From Tolypothrix sp. FACHB-123 (lineage in GTDB: Bacteria; Cyanobacteriota; Cyanobacteriia; Cyanobacteriales; Nostocaceae): a stretch of 50,270 nt of DNA. The notes under the pieces are model-generated. The model made no database searches. It was not told where the DNA came from and saw only the letters and a program-made list of their open reading frames with translations. Every line of letters starts with the position of its first letter. Position 1 is the first letter of the stretch. Location of the stretch: contig NZ_JACJRE010000054.1 of the NCBI RefSeq assembly GCF_014697075.1, positions 1 to 50,270 on the forward strand, in the 5' to 3' direction. The position numbers and the translations under genes are program-made. Below are positions 46,148 through 50,270 of this stretch, piece after piece.

Positions 46148-46237
46148 ATTGTTGATGAATTTTTAATCCTGTGTAGACAAATAAGAAGTAGTAAATTGAA
46201 CTACTAAAATCAATTCACCTATTTTTTGAGAAAACTA

Positions 46238-47569
46238 ATGAAAAAAATTAATTCAATCCCAAACAATACTCGTGTATCTAAAGGTACTGCTAAAATTCAA
46301 ACAAATGGTAAATATCTACGTATCCAACTTCCCAGACATCTTTATTTAGGCAAGCAAAAATACTTAAATTTGGGATTGATTAATACACCAGATAATTGGA
46401 ATTTAGCAGAAGTTAAACTACAAGAGATTCAAAAAGATATTAATTACGATAAATTTGATTTAACTTTAGATAAGTACCGACCTAATTCTAAAAAACCAGC
46501 CAATAATACGGATGAGTCTGAAACAAAAAATCTAACTTTTAGAGAAATGTTAGACGCTTTTGAAGCAAAATATTTCTACAAACATAAAAAAACTAGAAAA
46601 TCTAAAGATACTATCTCTCAATATAAAGGTTTTATTATCAGGGCTTTCCAATTTCAAGATAATTTTGATTTTTACTTATCCAAAGAAAATATTGACCAGG
46701 CAATCTATTCAACTGAAGCTGGTTCTTGTAATAGAATGAGGACAGTAGTTGCTTTCCAAGTTTTTTTTAATTGTTTTAAATTTCAATATGAATTTGCTGA
46801 AGGGATAACTTCAGGTTATCAACCAAAAGTGCGAGTCTTACCAAGTGATGAAGAAATTATAGATGCTTGGTACAAAATGAAAGTTGAACGCAAAGGGTGT
46901 AACAAGGAGCATATAGGTAATGCAGCATCCTGGGGTTGGATATTGGCAGTGATTGCTACTTACGGTTTAAGACCTCATGAAGTGTTAGCAATAGATTATG
47001 GGAAATCTTTTCAACCTCCATATTTTCCTCTATATATTAATGAAAAAATTACTGGAGGAACTAAAACTGGTTCTAGAATTGTTTACCCACTGCCATTAAA
47101 TTGGGTAGAGCTTTTCGACATCGCCAATCCTAAAACAAAGTATTTGGATGAATCTAGAGAGATTCTTCATGCAAAAATCCGAACACTTGCAGACCGTTTT
47201 GGGGAGAGATTAAAACTCAAGGGAGTGAACTTTAACGCTTATGATCTACGACACAGATATGCTATTCGGGGGCGTGAAATTGGATATGAGAGCGATGATT
47301 TAGCAAGATGGATGGGTCATACTTTAAATGAACACACACAAACTTACCAAAAATATTGGACTGACAATTCACACTCTATTGTTTATGAAGCAGGACTAAG
47401 CCGCATAGAGGAATTAGAGAAAATTAAGAACGGAGGATTATCAATTAGCCAATTAGAAGCTGAATTAAATAAAGCCGAGCTTCGCATTGCTCAACTGGAA
47501 GCAGAGTTAAGTTTCAAAAAAATGCAGGCAGCACACCTTAACAACATTGACAAAAAGATTGATTTGTAG
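46238..47569 (+). CDS. Tyrosine recombinase, 443 aa, second of two tandem paralogues
   Basis: The ATG at 46238 is preferred over a TTG four codons upstream. The protein is colinear with the first recombinase over its whole length: GTAKIQTNGKYLRIQLPRHLY at the start, YGLRPHEVLAIDYGKSF, YDLRHRYAIRGREIGYE, WMGHTLNEHTQTYQKYW and a C-terminal coiled coil. All catalytic residues are kept in both copies, so neither is an obvious pseudogene. The genes are 90 bases apart. Retention of both suggests a heteromeric recombinase or two related sites. Confidence 0.85.
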   Translation: MKKINSIPNNTRVSKGTAKIQTNGKYLRIQLPRHLYLGKQKYLNLGLINTPDNWNLAEVKLQEIQKDINYDKFDLTLDKYRPNSKKPANNTDESETKNLTFREMLDAFEAKYFYKHKKTRKSKDTISQYKGFIIRAFQFQDNFDFYLSKENIDQAIYSTEAGSCNRMRTVVAFQVFFNCFKFQYEFAEGITSGYQPKVRVLPSDEEIIDAWYKMKVERKGCNKEHIGNAASWGWILAVIATYGLRPHEVLAIDYGKSFQPPYFPLYINEKITGGTKTGSRIVYPLPLNWVELFDIANPKTKYLDESREILHAKIRTLADRFGERLKLKGVNFNAYDLRHRYAIRGREIGYESDDLARWMGHTLNEHTQTYQKYWTDNSHSIVYEAGLSRIEELEKIKNGGLSISQLEAELNKAELRIAQLEAELSFKKMQAAHLNNIDKKIDL

Positions 47570-47726
47570 TTTGTTTGCACCTTAAGCATTTGTAGCTAAA
47601 TCTACCATAGTCTACATCTTAGATTGTTAAAATATAACAGGATAATTATTAACTAAATTCACAATTATCTTGTTTTGCAATAACTTGAAAGAACAGAAAT
47701 ATTTGTAATACACAGGACATTAGTTT

Positions 47727-48134
47727 ATGTCATTCATAGTTGATATGATCTTGCCCTTGGCAGAAGGTCAAAAACTCCCAACAATTTACACCCTATCTAA
47801 TTATCAAATAGCTGATAGTAATCCTCCAATATGGGAAATAGCTGTATTTGCTGCTAGTGGACATCCACAGCAATTCAAGAAATTAAAAATTTCTACTCTC
47901 TGGAGTTTAGCTCCAAAGAGCCAAGTCTATATAAAATCCTGGTCAAATAAAGCTAGTTTATTTGGCAAGAGTCAAAATTTTTCTAATCATATGTTGATGG
48001 ACGATGAGCTAGATAGATATGTACAACCTTTAGTTCTTATTTGTAAATCTTTAGATCCATATGATGGGCTTGTAGAAAAACATTTAAACTCCGGGGGTAT
48101 TCTTAATAATTGTTCATTTAAGCATAAAAAATAA
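47727..48134 (+). CDS. Hypothetical protein, 135 aa
   Basis: AGGA lies about nine bases before the ATG. The protein has no signal peptide, membrane helix or motif that I recognise; the sequence is mixed alpha/beta with a WEIAVFAASGHPQQFKKLKISTLWSLAP core. It is a separate plus-strand gene after the recombinases. Confidence 0.6.
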   Translation: MSFIVDMILPLAEGQKLPTIYTLSNYQIADSNPPIWEIAVFAASGHPQQFKKLKISTLWSLAPKSQVYIKSWSNKASLFGKSQNFSNHMLMDDELDRYVQPLVLICKSLDPYDGLVEKHLNSGGILNNCSFKHKK

Positions 48135-48326
48135 ACCCTTTACCATCAGGCTAAAATCAACGCATATAACTACATATTCTTACCTTTTTCTTATCAAGAA
48201 ATATCTCAAAGCCTTATTTTCTCATATTGACTAGCTAGTTAGCTATGCTTGCACTTGCATCTTGTGAGCTAGTTACAGCAAAGCTTTGAGAGTTTTCGGA
48301 GATGTCTTATATCTAAGTTCAACAAT

Positions 48327-48354
48327 CATAAAAAAGCCTGCATATATGCAGGCT
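48327..48354 (-). terminator. Rho-independent terminator for the minus-strand pair
   Basis: AGCCTGCATA and its complement form a perfect 20-bp palindrome (48335-48354). On the minus strand it is followed by a T6 run (complement of 48330-48335), 30 bases after the stop at 48384. The remaining 48135-48326 holds nothing recognisable. Confidence 0.85.
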
Positions 48355-48383
48355 GAAAACTCGCTTATGAGATGAAAATAGGT

Positions 48384-48740
48384 TTAACTGTTTTCTGCAA
48401 CAGGTTCTTTTCTGCACCAAGCAATGACTATTTCTCTGAGTGTTCCGTTACTATCTCCGCTGGCGGACAGAAATTTTTGGACACTGAACACAACCCAGTC
48501 TGAATGATTGGAGATATACTCACCTGTGGCTTGATTTGTAATTGTGAAATTCTCCAGTCTTTGCCCTATATAAGGATGCTTTCGCTTTGGAGTATAGTCT
48601 GCTTCGTGACGTAACAGCAAAGAGGTTTTTTGCCCTATCAATGGCTCATTTGATGAAATTTCAACGCCTTCTAGCGCCATGTAAAGATAGAGAGAAGCAT
48701 CTTCAAAACATTCACGCAACTCTTGAATATCTGTATCCAT
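48384..48740 (-). CDS. Hypothetical protein, 118 aa, downstream partner of a secreted/membrane protein
   Basis: The gene begins two bases after the stop of the upstream gene, so it is translationally coupled. It encodes an acidic, soluble, mixed alpha/beta protein (ECFEDASLYLYMALEGVEI; FTITNQATGEYISNHSDWVVFSVQKFL). No family is recognised. The arrangement with an exported partner could be immunity with toxin, but nothing in the sequence proves it. Confidence 0.65.
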   Translation of the reverse strand: MDTDIQELRECFEDASLYLYMALEGVEISSNEPLIGQKTSLLLRHEADYTPKRKHPYIGQRLENFTITNQATGEYISNHSDWVVFSVQKFLSASGDSNGTLREIVIAWCRKEPVAENS

Positions 48741-48742
48741 TA

Positions 48743-49216
48743 TTAATCACTTCCAAAGCTGGTTTGTTTACCTTCAAAAATGCACCAGGTTCCACCACCA
48801 ATCGCCGCTCTATGGTCTTTAACTACCCATCCATTCTTTTTTGCCATCTTGTAGCATTGTTTGAAATCTCCAGCTACCCAATGAGCATTTCCTAGTTTGG
48901 CAGCTTCAATTCCAGAGATTTCTCTGGTTTCAAAAACTGTTGTGCCAATCAGTCTTTCAGAATTATTTACTTGTCCGTTGGCATCTGCTGCGTAGTTTCG
49001 TCCGTCCTTGGTTTGCCAGACATAGTAGATGACCCCACCTACTACCGCCGTCCCAATCAAAATGCATCCTACTCCTGCTGTACCTGCACAAAAAGCGGCA
49101 GGTGCAAGTATTACCGCCGGGTTGGCATTAACTGGGCGCGACAAAGTTGAACAAAACATCGCAATTGATATTCCAACAGCACTAGCCTGTTGAAGCTTGG
49201 TTTGAAATTTGGTCAT
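48743..49216 (-). CDS. Secreted or membrane-anchored hypothetical protein, 157 aa
   Basis: The ATG at 49216 is preferred over a TTG five codons upstream. A signal-peptide-like start (MTKFQTKLQQASAVGISIAMFCSTLSRPVNANP) ends in a plausible A-N-A cleavage site. It is followed by a Gly/Ala-rich hydrophobic helix (AFCAGTAGVGCILIGTAVVGG). The polar carboxyl half contains three Cys/Trp-rich patches (QCYKMAKKNGW; GGGTWCIF). No family is recognised. It diverges from an XRE regulator with an operator-like palindrome between them. Confidence 0.65.
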   Translation of the reverse strand: MTKFQTKLQQASAVGISIAMFCSTLSRPVNANPAVILAPAAFCAGTAGVGCILIGTAVVGGVIYYVWQTKDGRNYAADANGQVNNSERLIGTTVFETREISGIEAAKLGNAHWVAGDFKQCYKMAKKNGWVVKDHRAAIGGGTWCIFEGKQTSFGSD

Positions 49217-49294
49217 AATGTGAATATCCAAATGGGACAGGAATAGCGGCTTCTACTTTGGTCGGTGGTAGCCGCTATTTCTGTGGTTTAATAC

Positions 49295-49347
49295 TATAAC
49301 GAGCGTTATATATATGTCAACTATCGTTATATAATTACTGTTATATA
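49295..49347. promoter_or_regulatory. Operator-like repeats between the secreted-protein and XRE genes
   Basis: TATAACG-AG-CGTTATA is a perfect dyad at 49295-49310. Further half-sites CGTTATATA and TGTTATATA lie at 49325-49333 and 49339-49347. The half-sites are spaced about 21 and 14 bases apart in the 140-base divergent promoter region. They are likely bound by the adjacent XRE protein to control both directions. Confidence 0.6.
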
Positions 49348-49356
49348 AGTGAGGTA

Positions 49357-49587
49357 ATGAGTTCAAAATATGGCGATGTAATCATGCGGCTGAGAGCTAG
49401 AGCCGGGTTAACTCAAAGGCAAGTAGCAGAAGCTATGGGGCTGACAGTCCAAACTGTCAGCAATTGGGAAAATGGTGTCAGAATCCCCAAATTATCTCCA
49501 AAAGAAACTATGTCGCTTTGCAGGGTATTAAATTGCTCACTTGAAGAGTTGGCAGATGAGTTACCTGGAGAAAAGGAATCTGGGTAA
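49357..49587 (+). CDS. XRE-family HTH regulator, 76 aa
   Basis: A single Cro/CI-type helix-turn-helix domain fills the protein: RLRARAGLTQRQVAEAMGLTVQTVSNWENGVRIPKLSPKETMSLCRVLNCSLEELAD. GAGG precedes the ATG with a short 4-base spacing. It probably represses itself and the divergent minus-strand pair through the half-sites upstream. Confidence 0.88.
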   Translation: MSSKYGDVIMRLRARAGLTQRQVAEAMGLTVQTVSNWENGVRIPKLSPKETMSLCRVLNCSLEELADELPGEKESG

Positions 49588-49744
49588 TGCGAATCTTTTA
49601 CTAGGGTTAAGGCCAGATTTGCTACCACTTTGTGCCCAGTAGAAGCAGTGTTAGGGTAATTGCTATCAAGTGCCAAATCTCCAGAAAGTACTGTTATAGA
49701 TAACTTTCAGTGCTTTTAATTTTGGATATGCTTTCAGGGTCAAA

Positions 49745-49774
49745 AAGTTACTGTTTTTAATAAAACAGTAACTT
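49745..49774 (-). terminator. Terminator of the replication gene
   Basis: AAGTTACTGTTTT and its exact complement form a 13-bp stem around TAAT. On the minus strand a T5 run follows (complement of 49742-49746). It lies about 150 bases beyond the replication-gene stop at 49926. The rest of 49588-49925 contains no gene. Confidence 0.7.
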
Positions 49775-49925
49775 GGCTCTTTGGTGAAGAGCGCTCGCTA
49801 TCTGGAACCTCATAAAAGCTGAAACACTTATTTGGCAAAAGTTATAGATTACTTTGCCCTTGTTTGCAGCCATCTCGGCTTGATGCCAATAACTCTTTTA
49901 CTCCCCCAACCTCAAGAGCTTGCCT

Positions 49926-50270
49926 TCACTCAGTTATTTTGGCTTGGCAGACTACTAGTCTCATCCCCTCCTGTCCTGGTACAAAGCATTCCCATATTCT
50001 CAAGTTTGGTTCAACATTTTCTAATTTGACGATCGCCTTTTGCAAGCCTTCTTCTTTTTTAAAGCCGATGACCACTCCTGTCTTACCGTGGCGCTTGCTA
50101 CCAGGGAAATGCACCCGTACCTTTGCACCTTTGGTAATTTCTCTTAACGTTTCGTCAGTTGGTGAAAGTTGGTGATTGGTGGTCAGTTCATCAGTTGGTG
50201 AAAGTTGACCCTCATTTTGTTCATTGGTGAAAGTTGGTGAAAGTTGGTGGTGATTGGTGGTCAGTTCATC
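49926..50270 (-). CDS. C-terminal part of the DUF3987 replication protein (continues from the left edge)
   Basis: The frame is open from the right edge of the window down to a TGA at 49926-49928. It begins with the same Thr/Pro/Gln-rich repeat peptide (DELTTNH..LSPTFTNEQ) that ends the left-edge frame. It then encodes a compact basic domain of about 65 residues starting GAKVRVHFPGSKRHGKTG, which looks like a KOW/SH3-type beta-barrel nucleic-acid-binding fold. Codon phase matches the left-edge gene exactly across the shared 44 bases. An internal ATG at 50112-50114 could start a separate small protein, but reading through is simpler. A hairpin with a U-tract lies about 150 bases downstream. Confidence 0.8.
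   Translation of the reverse strand, partial: DELTTNHHQLSPTFTNEQNEGQLSPTDELTTNHQLSPTDETLREITKGAKVRVHFPGSKRHGKTGVVIGFKKEEGLQKAIVKLENVEPNLRIWECFVPGQEGMRLVVCQAKITE
50154..50270. repeat. Right-edge copies of the same tandem repeat; last 44 bases equal the first 44
   Basis: One shortened copy starts at 50156 and one complete 78-bp copy starts at 50192. Bases 50227-50270 are identical to 1-44, including the GGTGGTGATTGG variant that is not found in the other nearby copy (77-118). This fits a circular molecule of 50,226 bp written with a 44-bp overlap. Confidence 0.85.

Noticed and set aside
1-50270. tRNA or rRNA genes
   Set aside because: None seen: no stretch showed the conserved T-loop GTTCGANTCC with pairing arms or rRNA signature sequences.

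Overview
The window looks like a complete or nearly complete circular cyanobacterial plasmid of about 50.2 kb. The cyanobacterial assignment rests on many copies of the HIP1 octamer GCGATCGC (e.g. near 2610, 5204, 8206, 18102, 27460, 28719) and on gene families typical of filamentous, Nostocales-type strains: a DUF3987 plasmid replication protein, caspase/STAND proteins and NB-ARC/TPR proteins. The last 44 bases repeat the first 44. The replication gene, which runs off the left edge, continues in frame at the right edge, which supports circularity.

Layout. (1) 49926-50270 joined to 1-3074, minus strand: DUF3987 primase/helicase-type replication protein whose coding sequence contains a 75/78-bp tandem repeat; upstream are hairpins, a 100-aa conserved protein and a ribbon-helix-helix protein. 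(2) 4411-11520, plus: a tightly overlapped three-gene pPIWI-RE island (REase, DinG/XPD-like helicase, PIWI-RE protein). (3) 11521-13134: about 1.6 kb without a convincing gene but with three striking palindromes, leading to a tyrosine recombinase (13135-14127). (4) 14550-16987: AT-rich histidine kinase plus a response regulator ending in a RelE/ParE-like toxin fold. (5) 17220-33778: a large restriction-like locus with a DrmD-like SNF2 helicase, a DrmMI-like N6-adenine methylase, a GmrSD-like DUF262/DUF1524 protein, an inserted-looking RHH + HNH cassette, and an 1883-aa STAS-DEAH helicase-DUF1998-nuclease fusion (DruE-like). (6) 33775-35707, minus: parA-parB with two identical 20-bp palindromes that are good parS candidates. 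(7) 35990-40167: a Trypco1-like protein divergent from a giant caspase-nSTAND-TM-pentapeptide-TolC-like fusion, followed by a MITE with an 8-bp target duplication. (8) 40516-43622: an NB-ARC/TPR STAND protein divergent from two small membrane proteins. (9) 44270-47569: a small conserved protein, repeated binding-site-like motifs, and two tandem paralogous tyrosine recombinases. (10) 47727-49587: hypothetical proteins, a secreted/membrane protein pair and an XRE regulator with an operator-like palindrome.

The plasmid therefore carries replication, partition and resolution genes plus at least four apparent conflict modules: the pPIWI-RE island, the hybrid DISARM/Druantia-like locus, the caspase-STAND module and the NB-ARC module. 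A possible fifth is the two-component system wired to a RelE-like domain. The best candidates for undescribed biology are the response regulator-RelE fusion, the composite DrmD/DrmMI/DUF262/DruE-like locus, and the caspase-STAND-TolC fusion. All functions are inferred from sequence motifs read by eye; no database search was run.
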